A DNA stretch of 64,000 nucleotides from Margaritispora aquatica. Lineage: Eukaryota; Ascomycota; Leotiomycetes; Helotiales; Discinellaceae. Location of the stretch: assembly GCA_007644065.1 (NCBI GenBank), contig VJWN01000002.1, positions 1,265,831 through 1,329,830 on the forward strand, in the 5' to 3' direction. Position 1 is the first letter of the stretch. Each line of letters begins with the position of its first letter. This document shows positions 23,501 through 34,507 of this stretch, piece by piece. The position numbers and the translations under genes are program-made. Under the pieces are notes generated by a model, which saw only the letters and a list, made by a program, of their open reading frames with translations, was not told where the DNA came from and did not search any database.

Positions 23501-24695
23501 CCTATTGTAGTGTATTGCATGTAGTTTTTGCTTTTCTTTTGCCGGTTAATATTGCGGTTGCTTGCTTGCGTGGATCCGACAAAGGGGACCTTACATTTTA
23601 GTTGAAGTGGACATGGCTTGAATTAGGTATTCTGAAATTCAAATTCATTTTATCTCACCTCCCATCGTTTTCTACCTATCTTTGTCTTTCTTTCGTACGA
23701 TACGAACGAGTAGCTGTTGCCCAAGGTGTCGCGTGAGGGTCGTCCGAAGACGGGAACTTGAACGCGGAAAACCAGCTCAGTTGATCTTGATACTGTATTT
23801 CGTGTTTATGATCTACGCATCTGAGCCGAGCCCGAGCCAAGACGAACCGAGCCGAGAGGAGCGGCTTCTTGCCCCGATGATCCTTTCGCGACTGAAATGG
23901 AAATGTCCTCAGGATACGATGAGGTTATCAACGGGAGCTTTAGATGCTAGATACTCTACTTTTACAGCAGCTATAAATCGATAGTGTCGTGCCTCCCATG
24001 TTTGTCTGATATGCCTTGCATGGACCAAGCCAAGTCCCCATGTCTCACTACACATCCTCTTACACCTCTTCAATTCGAACAGCTCTGCTACCAAGTGCTG
24101 TACCCTGCCCTGCTGAATACTTTTACCGAATCAAACGAAGTACAGAATACAGAAAGAGGCCAATCCGTAGAGTTAAGAAAAAATATCCTCGGCAAACTGA
24201 TATGATTCAGATATCGCCATCTCTTCCCGTGTCTTGGTTTCACTTTGGCACCATTGACTCGATTCGGTGGTGTTTCGAGAATCAATAAAGATCATTTTCG
24301 GTATTTCTATTGGCATTTCTCCATGGTTTCCTTGCTTCGAAGCTGGTGTTAACTGGGTGAGCGCGTCTAGGTGCGGATACAAAGGTATCCCTTGCTTCGT
24401 CTCTAGACTTCCCCGCATTTTCGGCTCCACGATCTGTTTCGTTTGCCGATTGTTGAGGCTATTTCTGGAGGACAAGGATGTGTGGTTTTAGTTGTCAGTC
24501 ATAGTTTTGGACTGGCGAGAGAATTTGGTATCTTGAATATTGGCTCTTACTTCTTGGGCTGACCGTGTCGTCGGGATGTGAAATAAACGGGCTGAATTCT
24601 CTTTTGAGTGCTTTTTCGAAAGTTCTTCGCTACACCTAGTTTTTTGGTCCGAACTGATCTTCTTGTTTTCTCAGGGAGTGGGTACTGAGAGCCTA
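20563..24695. other. Gene-poor 4.1-kb intergenic tract with simple repeats
   Basis: No ORF here shows a domain or convincing splicing. Simple-sequence stretches include CAT repeats near 21885-21900, CTCC repeats near 22655-22675, TATCC repeats near 22720-22740 and TAGGTA words near 22474-22541. Much of the left end may be the Myb gene promoter. The right end is the 3' flank of the Pth11-like gene. Confidence 0.45.
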
Positions 24696-26042
24696 TCATT
24701 GCCACCGGGAAATGCCATATCCCTGGCTCTCGACACCTTCATCATGCTCAGCAGCAGCAGGAAGACCACTCTCTCGTTTCTGAGCCTCAACACTATCCTC
24801 CGTACTCTGACTTCCCCCATCGTGCATCTCTCTCAAGCTGACAACCGTCTTCTCGCCACCTTTCTTTCTCGCATTTTCACCTTGCCCCATTTCTAGATCC
24901 AAATCTCGATTGTCACGGCGAGCAACAATCCCTTCCCTAGGCAACTCCCTGCCATCCCCTTTGGCCTCATCACCAAGCCGAAGTGCCCTGGATCCTCTCG
25001 AATGTACCGACTGCGTAGTCTGATGTCTCGTCGCCAACCCATAGAAAGATCTGAACAAAGGCCGTAAAGTCGCGCCCGCGAAAGCGATGATACCCAGTCC
25101 GGGTTCAATAGTCGACCAGATCGCCACGTCAATCGTGGCGTAGAGGAAGTCGTCTGTTAGGGCGAGAAAACGAATGAAGGGGATGCGGATGATTGCTGCT
25201 ATGCCTGCTCTTTGGAGATATTAGCATTTATCTGTTTGCAAATACTGGGAGCCTTACAGGAGGCCGAGTGAGAGGAGGCCGGCGACAGAGAATTTGCTTC
25301 GACGATTAAGGTTGAGGTCCCAGATTAGTGCTACTGGGAGGAGACCAAAAATCCACTGTGGTATGTTAACACTTGGATGAACTTTACAGGAAGTAGAAAC
25401 TGACATCCGCAGAGAAAGATATCGCCGAATGGGCGACACTCACACCTGGCACAATAGCAGGATCGATACAAGAGCCTTTCAGTCCTTTATACTGGCCCCA
25501 GAAATAGTTGTATGGAGTGCATTGAAATGCAATGAGAAACAGATATCCGGTCGAGAACAAGCACACCATGGTTATTGTCCCGTAAATGATATATCGGTGA
25601 GTAGGCTTGACACTTAACCTCAAGAGGAAAACGGCAATGGATATGCGAACAAAGATAGTGGTGAGAGTGTATAGTAGCTCGCATATCCACCAGTAGCGAA
25701 GTGCTTTGGGGATGTCTGATTTAGAGATGTCATTCAGGTGTCGTCCAGTTCCATGGTGAACACCCGCTACTGCGCAGGTGCAATAGAATGTGAATATTAC
25801 CTGTTGTTGTTAGACTATTCTCAACAAGTGGTAGGTGTTCGTACCAGAGATATAAACAGAAGTGTATCATCAGATGCCCAACTCTTGCTTATCATGGTTT
25901 TAACATAAACCCGCAGCAAGACGAAGATCCATGACAGGCCTAAGAATAGACCCAGAACAGCAACTTTTCCCTGTCAGTTCCATGAATTGATAAGTTTGGT
26001 AAGAAGACTCGTACCCAGTTCCGGACCTCTATCTTCAGGCAT
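24696..26042 (-). CDS. Pth11/SAT4-type rhodopsin-domain integral membrane protein (7 TM)
   Basis: Plasma-membrane protein of the large fungal rhodopsin-domain family that includes Pth11-like receptors; ligand unknown. Exons on the minus strand are 26042-26015, 25963-25845, 25800-25405, 25355-25258 and 25209-24696, giving 384 residues. Seven hydrophobic helices can be followed from AVLGLFLGLSWIFVLLRVYV through LAGIAAIIRIPFIRF. Family landmarks are SWASDDTLL after TM1, FQCTPYNYFWGQY and GSCID in the extracellular loop, DWIFGLLPVALIWDLNLN after TM5, and DVAIWSTIEPGLGIIA in TM7. There is no CFEM domain at the N-terminus. The C-terminal tail of about 110 residues is hydrophilic. The first splice acceptor (GGAAAAG at 25964) was chosen because the nearer CAG breaks the frame. 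Confidence 0.9.
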
Positions 26043-28291
26043 CTTGGACAGATTATGCAATAACAGGCCTGTGAAATCTCACTTCAGATATGTCTCCGTA
26101 GGAAAGGACGAACATTTCCTTTTCAAAATCCGGGGAAGCATGTTAGTGAAATGCTTTCCTGGCCTTGGACCCGCCAGTTTGGTTGGAAGTCCCTCATCCA
26201 TACCAATTCCTTACACTGTGTACTTGTCACGAGCCGACTACTTCCGCTTCGAAATAAAAGCCGAGCTAGAAATCCCAAATCACAGGCCATTAGTTCTGAT
26301 AGATGCTGTTCCTGGAGCTATCTCCGACGCCACAGACCAAATCAGCACTATGATAGGAGCGGAATGATACGACTCGACACTGGTCGAGAACTGGTAAAAG
26401 GGATCTGCATGATTGACACAGCGGTCTTGACTAGCCTCGGCCGGCGTTTTGATCTTTTTGGAAGTTCGGTGGACGTGAAGTCTTGAACTACTAGGGGATA
26501 AACTGGGATTTTTGAAGGAGATCTGAGTCGTTTGAAAGGCTGGAAGGAAGTCGAACGAATAAACGTTGGATCGGAGACTTGGGCTGTGGTGGGGGGGGGG
26601 AATGCTCGGCTCGGCTGTTGATCTTTTGCGGGGAAGTGCCAAGTCCTCAGTCACCATCGAGACCACCATTCCAAATCTCTTCTCCCCCATCGGCTTTTAT
26701 CCATGACGATTAGTTTGAACTTCATCTCCATGGAGCATTTCCGAGAAAGCGTGACCCGATACACGGAATCTAGAGCTACGGTCTAGAAATATCTAGTGAG
26801 CTAGAGGTGGAACGAGACTCAAAAACTCTCCTCGAGGCCCTTCGAACCAACTCTCCTTTCCTCTCTTCCCTCATCTCAAAGATAAGGAACAAGACAAAAC
26901 TCAAAAGGATAAACTTGAACTCAAGGAGACATGTGCTCCCTCTATCTTCTTCTCAAAAGAGAAAATGTCCCGAAAGGAACAAGAGGGGCGGATCCTCATA
27001 TTGATTAATTACACCTCACTTGTAGAAGGGAGGATGCTTGGTTCAAGAGACTCAAACCTTTATCCGAGGAGAATTCGGATGCCTGTATGGCGTCTAAAGT
27101 GTGAACTATAAAGTGATGTGATGGTGATTCGTGGTTTCTATAGTGACATCTTCTCCATCACCTCGGCTCAGTCAAACATGAAGATACGGTGCCGGTATCA
27201 GGTTAATGAAGTTGGGTTATTTGATTGTTTGGTGTTCCATCCATATTCGGATAGCAAAGGTTGGTGTCTCGAGAAAGGCGCTGGTGTTCTCCAATCGTTA
27301 TCCGAACTCAGTAGTAGGTTTACGAGAGAGTGGAAGGGTATTCATTTTGCGCAATAAAGCTTTAGGAGGTTCAACGACTCAAATCCTAGGTCAGACAGAT
27401 CTCACGATTCCAATTTCACACTCAAACTTACCTCATCTCTTAGGTCATCCTCCTCCTCTCTGTCCATCATCACGTGCTTGCCTAATTAGTATCTTGGCTC
27501 TAGCTGTCTTGAGCTGACTGACCTTCGAACAGACCTCACCACACTTCATGAAACAGCAAGTCATCCAAAAAGGAAATCATCCCGACAACTACCGCCAAGA
27601 CCGCAGTTCATTCCTTCCCCAACCCGTCAGGCTCCAAGCAACATGCACGAACCGAGATGGGAGTTTTGAAACGACCAAGCGAGCTTGTTTTGTTTCTCTG
27701 CAGTTTGCACAGACTGACGACAGAACAACGACGAAGGGGCACAGATAGCACAGGTGCTGTGCTGATGGTAACGGTTGCAAGGAGTAACTGCGTATCCGAG
27801 GATACCTAGGTATGTTGTGTGTCTTGTTCAAGCAGCCGAACTACTGTATGCGTGAGTCTCTGTTGATGTCAACAACGCCTTTGCCAAAGAGTAATCACAC
27901 TCCCTGAACCAAAAGATGAGGATGTATTAAAAATTGATCGATTATGGTATCTCTCTGTACAAATGCGCAACGCTCATGCTCATCTATGAAGTATGCAGGC
28001 CGTACAGTTGCCACCCTTTTTGCCTTTCCGAATCCGTGGGCACTATCTGCCTGCGTCATGTATCGTGTCGTACCGTTTCCCTTCCAGCACGTATGCTTAA
28101 AATCCCATGTTTTAAAAAAAAAACGCCATGCGATCGTCGAAAACCAGGGTATCTAGATGCTAGAACATCTCCCTTCCCCCATCTCTCATGCTTGAACCAT
28201 TATAATTACATAAAAACCACCAAAGCAACCATCCCTAGAATGCACGTAAAGCTGCCCTGCTGACGACATCACATGTCTCAGCTAGCTAGCT
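26043..28291. other. Intergenic region, no gene seen
   Basis: Promoter side of the Pth11-like gene and 3' flank of the SOD-like gene. A 136-residue ORF at 26280-26690 on the minus strand lies in the presumed 5' UTR and has no recognisable family. A G run is present near 26590-26600. Confidence 0.45.
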
Positions 28292-29071
28292 TCACAAGAA
28301 GAAGAAAAGTCCACTGATAGCAGCGAAAAGCGAAACGCTCGAGAAAGTCTTGCCCGAAGTCGCAAGGCCACTGAATTGGATTGGGGTAGTGGTTGCGGTA
28401 GGTTGAGGAGTGTAGGTGCCATTTCCCCCAGGCATAGTCATAGTGAAGTTGGCGCAGGTGATGCGAGTCTTGTTGGCGAAGTGGATGGTGATGGAGCGGT
28501 TGCCAAAGAACGAACCCAGACCTGGGAGAGTGGAGGCATAGTTGTCGGAATATGAGGCCACGAATGGGTCGACGGTCGCGTTGCCGTATTTGCCTGAGAG
28601 ATCACCCACTTGACAGGTTTGTGGGAGCGCGGGGTTGCAGAGGGGTGTCTCGCCGCGAATGTAGGGGTCCAAATGCGCGAGAGTCTTGGTGCAGTTTCCA
28701 TCGGCGGGGACTGGAGAGGCGTGAAGGTGGTACACTGCAAGGAAATTAGAATATATCAAAATATTGCTCGAGGGAAACTTACTGAAGGGTCCACCTGAGG
28801 TAGGGAAGTTCTTTAGGTTGACCTGGAAGGAAACACCGATGCCATTGGGGTTTCCGACGGCGATGATGGAGCCTTGGATGTTTCCTCTTGGGTCCTTGGG
28901 GTTGAAAAACTGTGTTTCGGGGAGAGTTGCAGTGTAGATAACTCCAACAGGATTGTTCTCAACCACAGAAGCGTTGCCCAAGATACCAGTTACTGGACCT
29001 GTACCGTTCGATTGAGCAGCAGCGAAGCCGACCGCAGCAGCGAAAGTTGCGAGGATGGAAGTGGAGCGCAT
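28292..29071 (-). CDS. Cu-only superoxide dismutase-like, GPI-anchored surface protein
   Basis: Predicted extracellular SOD-domain protein that could detoxify superoxide at the cell surface. The continuous ORF is 259 residues. A 48-bp segment (28735-28782, GTAAGT...TTGCAG) has strong splice sites and interrupts GGPF and YHLHASP, so the spliced product is 243 residues (exons 29071-28783, 28734-28292). A signal peptide (MRSTSILATFAAAVGFAAA) is followed by a SOD_Cu-like domain. The HLH pair near residues 99-101, the His in AHLDPY and the His in SITIHFANKTRITC align with copper ligands. The zinc-ligand histidines of classical Cu,Zn-SOD are absent (QTCQVGDLSGKYG stands in that loop), as in fungal SOD5-type Cu-only enzymes. 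The C-terminus is Ser/Thr-rich and then hydrophobic, consistent with a GPI signal. Confidence 0.85.
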   Translation of the reverse strand: MRSTSILATFAAAVGFAAAQSNGTGPVTGILGNASVVENNPVGVIYTATLPETQFFNPKDPRGNIQGSIIAVGNPNGIGVSFQVNLKNFPTSGGPFSKFPSSNILIYSNFLAVYHLHASPVPADGNCTKTLAHLDPYIRGETPLCNPALPQTCQVGDLSGKYGNATVDPFVASYSDNYASTLPGLGSFFGNRSITIHFANKTRITCANFTMTMPGGNGTYTPQPTATTTPIQFSGLATSGKTFSSVSLFAAISGLFFFL

Positions 29072-32000
29072 CTTGCAGACTTGTTGTATGTTGTGGTTTG
29101 GAGAGTTGAGGGTTGAAGTTGTTGAAGTTGAATATGTACTTTTGAAAGTCTAGGAACCTTTGTTAGAAAAAAGAGTTTGAACTAGAGCGCATGTATCAAC
29201 AACATACCTTCTGTCAGTCCGAACGAGGGTAGCGGTGAAGTTATTTCCCGAAAGTTGGAGAAAGAAGAGTGAATGTGTTTCTTTTTAATATGAACCAAAC
29301 GAGGGGAGGCCTGTTATATTATCTAAAAAAGGCTGAAAGGAGACGAGGAGGACCTTGATGTGATGTGGAGTTGGGGGCTGGTAAAGAAGTTGGTGAACCA
29401 TTCATTACTAGTGGCGCAAAGTCAATAAATAAGCAAACTCAGGTCACTTAATTTCCACCACTTCACTTTTCCCAAAGCGCTACCGAGTACTTATTTTGAG
29501 CACACAAGTCACAAAACGGTCTTTGTGATTCCGTACCACAGACTACAGACTACCTCACAGTCATCCGAATTCACTGCGAGAAGCTTGCAACAAGCTGCGC
29601 CTCGCTGGTACCTGTTCACTTTCCTCTTTCTTTTCGTTCTCCTTCATAGAAAGAGCTTGAGCACTGATATACGAGGGGGGAAACAAAGGGAAGCCGTTTC
29701 GAGCATTGCTCTGTGCTGTGCACCGACAAGCGTGCTGATTGACAGCTTGGCACCCTCTTGAATGGTGATCCAGGCTTCTTGTGGATGATTGTCAAGGCTT
29801 TGGACGAATAATGATGAGAGTGGATGTGGATGCGAGACTAGATACCTAGGAACTTCTTCTTCCCGAATTCTTGTGCCTTCGCGATGTTTCATCTCGACCT
29901 GACGAGCTGACATCAAGCCGTTTTCCAAGAGGTGTGCTGAATTGCGGCTTGCATCTTGCTGACGGCGAGGCGCTTCTAGAGTAATGCAGGCCAGCGCTTG
30001 TTTTTCGTTGTGCGTTCTTTTAGACAAGTATCCAGCTAGGAATCAATTGCATTCCCATTCCATTTTGTGTAGGTTTCTAGCTAGCATTGATGGTTTGATT
30101 GTTTCTGGACAGCTATTTCATGCGGAATTCCAAGAGTGGTCGTTCTAAGGTTTACTTCCAAGCTGAATGTGGTTGATGTTCCGTTCCCACTTTGAGTAAG
30201 CTTATTTTCTCTCCCCTCCCTCTTCCACCACCCCTGAAGCAAGGTAAGGAAGTACTGAGAGCCGTCCAAGCGTTGCCCTGGGAGCAATCATCCAAGAGAG
30301 TTGTGGTGGGAGAGTAAGACCATCTAACGATCTGTGCGTTGGGCTCACGATTCACATTTCCCCCATCAGCAAAGCCTTGCAGCTCTCACGCTGCACCCAA
30401 ATCAACAAATGGGGCTTGTTTCAAGTTTCTTCTTTGAGATCTACCAAAGATCTCCGACCTGTCCTTTGACCAGATTCTAACCGAGAAGGATTGGGTTCCA
30501 ATCAATTCTACATGTTTGTTTGTCAAAGGATCGCTATTATTATCACCATGCATATTCCATCACCACCAAGATCCAATAATCATGCATGGCTCGTGTATTC
30601 GGGTACCCTTTAATTAGTAGGTACCTACAGTACCTGTACATCACATATTCCTTCCATTATTTACGTACAATCCAACTTTTCATCTCATCCACAAGAGTCA
30701 TGTTGGCACAGGCAGATTCGCCCCAATGTCTTACCAGCGTTCTCAGGAGCCGGGCTAATGTATGAGAAAGATCTCGGAGCTATGGTCTCCCAGCCAAGTT
30801 TCACTAACGCCCTCACTGGCCAACACGAGGAAGATTCAAAGTTTCGAAACAAATCATATCTCGTATTGACTGTTGTGAACCATGTGGCACGACCATTTTC
30901 CCGCACGGAGAAAGACAAAGACCAAGCTTTTGTGACAGGCTTGGCGTCATGCCTGTGCGACAGGTCATGTCTGTCTCTCGTTGTTTCGTTCTGTTATCTT
31001 TGCATGATGCCATGCCCACAAGAAATTGGTTGATGCAATGTCGTCATGTGTATTTGTGAAAGTTCAAATTGCGTTGTGTTTTTCTATTCATGCAATTTTC
31101 CTTTGTGCTTGTTTACAGACAACAAGCAAGAAGCTGTCTATGCAAGTTGAGAAACAGCTTTTCTTGCAACCAATTTGATGATTTTAATAAACCCATTCCG
31201 TGTTCTCCCCCTATAGATCTATGCATAGGTACATTTCGAGAGACATCTTGCGAGACATCCTAAGCAAGCAGCTTGGTTGACGCAGATTGAAAATTCTGGC
31301 GTATCACGACTGCACGAACAAACAAACAAACTAACCAAGTAACTCAGCAGTACCTCATCCCAAGATCCAAGCTTCTCTTGAGACGAATATAGCTCAATAG
31401 CAGTAGCGATATTAACACAACTTCAAACAAACACCAACTCAAGTCTTCAGTTGAATTCGAAATGATGGGAACGACCTCGTAAATCCGAGCTTCATATGCA
31501 ACTTCACTTCCTACATCAGAGCTCCAAGTCCGCATTTCTGTCTCATGACAAGTCGATCACTTGGCTTCTGAGACTCACAGGTCTATCTAGCTGGCGTACC
31601 ACCCCATCCCATCTCTTGATTCTCCATGCAGTGCCAAGGAGCCAAGATCCTCCCTAATACATGCCATCTCATCATGTCTTGGTCTCCACGTCGTGTCCAA
31701 AGCCCTAAAGCTAGGCTCTCTCTCGAGTATCAGATGATTATCTTTGCGTTCAACGACAAGACGAAGCCAAGCAAGCACTGGGAAGGACATCATAGACCCG
31801 ATTCAAAGATTGTCTGGGAGAGCAATACCTTAGGTACTCAACCAGACCCTTTTGCACGCTTCGTTTCTCGTTTCTCATCCCTTCCTCGGTCGACACTATC
31901 ACAAACCACACCGACGTTTCTGGCGCCACCCAGCTAAGATACAAATCAACGGAAGGGATACAAGCACATGAATGAGCAAGGGAGTTAAGATCATTGAGCA

Positions 32001-33065
32001 CAGTAGGCTCAACTCATCTCAACTCAGACAAACCCATCTCCCATCATTTAGACAAGTTATAAAAAGCGCATGATCCTCTCTATTTCTCACTTCTAGATTC
32101 AGAATTTCCATCACCACAATGTACCTCAACTCACCTTATTTTACTTTGAGATGCCTTAGTCCCGTCCAACACCATCATGCACTTTTTACATTCTCATCAT
32201 CGTTTCTCCTAGTCGGTAGATGTACACGGAGGCATGGAAGGATGGCCACCTCTCTTCTTTGGTGATGCAGTGTACTGTGATGCAATGTAGCCTATTCGTT
32301 TCTTTGTTGCCATGTGAATGTGAATGTGGATGCAAACATAGCTATACAGACGAGTTGAAAGGAGAGTTGTAGAGCACATGGAGTGTAGTGAAGTGGGATG
32401 GGGTGAGGTGGTTAGGCTATGAGCTATACTGCACTATGCACATGAGCTATAGCGTAGCATGGTACGACATATAGGTACATGTTACTGAGAGGGTTAGCTG
32501 GTATATACATATTCAGTAAGAGTGAGTAAGCGATATCTCTCCATCAGAGACATGGAGATAGGTAGGTAGGTGTGAAAGAGATGATGTAGCAATAAACGTG
32601 AGAAAAATTAACACCCATCAACCGAGCTGCCTAGACTCAAAATGCTCTTATCTTATGCAAGTCACTTTAGATTAGAACAGTAAGATCACACGATGGGACC
32701 TGGGACCTGGGACCTGGGACGACAGATATTCGCGTATAGAAAAGGCGAGCAAGCATTTCAAAGCTCAGCATTGTATTACTGACCAGAGCTACGTGAATGT
32801 CCTGCTTGCCTGCCCCCCATAACAACAAAGCCTATTCCAAACACAATGCAAGAATTCGCAGACCAAACGCCCCTACACCAACCTAATTGTTCTATGTCGC
32901 AATCATTACCTGTCGTTCGCTCGTTCGTCCGTTTGTTCATTATTATGGCCCATATTGTTACAGATTTAATACACGAGATCTCCCTGTCTCCAACCAGCCC
33001 TCATTTCAGAACCCTCGAAGGAACCTGGAACTCCATGCCATGCAAAGTCCTAATCGAAACCCATA
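29072..33065. other. Gene-poor 4.0-kb intergenic tract
   Basis: No supported gene. The left end is the SOD-like gene promoter. A short tandem repeat with unit GGGACCT (about three copies) lies near 32697-32720. ORFs up to 127 residues exist on both strands but lack domains and splice logic. An unannotated noncoding RNA gene cannot be excluded. Confidence 0.45.
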
Positions 33066-34507
33066 TCACTTGGCGTGAGCTACTATCTCAGTGTAGACAT
33101 CACTTGGGATTTTTTTGAGAAGTCCCAGTGTCAATGCCTTGATAGTCTCTGCGTCAAGAGGCGGGAAAGAACGTAGGATTTTGGTGGGACTATAGAAATT
33201 AGTGATTGTGCTTGTCATAAGCATGTCAAGCTCAAACTTACCTTGGAGAACTCAAAATAGCCGTCCTCATATTAACCAGTTGCGCCACAATGCACAAGAT
33301 GTTCATATGAGAACCATAGGCGAACAGAAAATCCCAAAGGTTCAACACTTCTGGCAGAGGCGGTGTACATGCGCAGAGAGTCAGAACAGATGGGAATGCG
33401 TAAAGCTCAGCATTCATGCCTTTCCCAATCAAATAAAGACTAAGCTTTGGGTCGACAATCGCCAGCACCTTATCGACCAACGCAAGACCCTTATGGACTC
33501 CATCCATAGCACCCCTGACGTAGCCGGGACATTCGTGAGTGATGAACCGATGGAAAGCAACGAAAGCCTCTGCCTCGCTACGAGCTGCATAGAGAAACGG
33601 AGCCGCCAACACGTTCATACCCTGCACATATGTCCCTGGCTCAGAGGTTCCTGCATCTGAGCCTTCAGTCGTCAAGGTCAAGGCTCGGGCTCTAGACTTC
33701 ATGGCTGGTGAGGTGTGGTGGATCTCCGGACTCCCATGCACATTGGCGATATGCATGATCTTGTTCCCGTCCTTCGCCAATTGCTCCGCTCGCGCTTCTT
33801 TGGCATCGTGGAGTTTCCATGCCACTGCGTTCAGAAGTCGTATCAGACTCGCCTCGCTCACTCGTCGTCGGAATAGAGGATCTGTCGCGAGGGTCCGGAA
33901 GGTGTCGTTGCGGATCTTGGAGTATGCTGGAGAGGCTCCGCGGTGTATTAGAGCTAGATATGAATCTGTTTCCAATATCGGCGCATTGAGGAGGATGAGC
34001 CAGACGTATATGCGCAGAGATGACTAGTGATATTTAGCATTATAATATCGCTTTAGATAATTTACGCACCATGCCATCCGAATCACTCTTGATTCCTTGG
34101 TCCAGTATCTTCAGTCTCATACTCTCCAATGAGCCAACAACATCTCCATCCGGCGGCCCATCTCTGACCAACCTATCCAGAGACAGCGCATCTGCAGCTA
34201 TGGGCTTTTTGTTAACCACCGGCCGCCTAATCGCTGCACTCGGGGCTGTCATGTTGGAAGCATCACTATTCGATCGTCCTCGACTGTGGTGAGGGAGCGC
34301 CGGAGTCGTCGCAGGAGTGAGCTTGCGCTGCAGAGATTCTTTGTGCTGCTGCGTTATCAAGGAAGGCTGATTGTTCGACTGGCCCAACGTATGGGCCGAT
34401 TGCAATCGTCGCAGAGCCCGGTGTGTTCGTGGACTTGGGGGATTGTTGACAAAGTTTGGCGGGGTTAAAGTTGGGATCGAATCTTTGGTTGGTGAATAGC
34501 CCACCAT
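33066..34507 (-). CDS. BUB2: Bub2-type TBC-domain GTPase-activating protein (mitotic exit / septation checkpoint)
   Basis: GAP that, with Bfa1/Byr4, keeps the Tem1/Spg1 GTPase off at the spindle pole until the spindle is positioned. Exons on the minus strand are 34507-34070, 34023-33242 and 33189-33066, giving 447 residues. The first ~110 residues are a disordered Pro/Ser/Thr-rich extension absent from yeast Bub2 (306 residues). The TBC domain follows, with SSLRIYVWLILLNAP assembled across the first splice, IRNDTFR as the arginine-finger motif (IxxDxxR) and YVQGMNVL as the glutamine-finger motif, so both catalytic fingers are present. Later Bub2-like segments include AELYAFPSVLTLCACTPPL and the C-terminal SFPPLDAETIKALTL, recovered only by splicing the 52-bp intron. 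The neighbouring tracts are empty. Confidence 0.92.

Noticed and set aside
26280..26690. 136-residue minus-strand ORF upstream of the Pth11-like gene
   Set aside because: Lies in the presumed leader, low-complexity Ser/Pro content, no domain.
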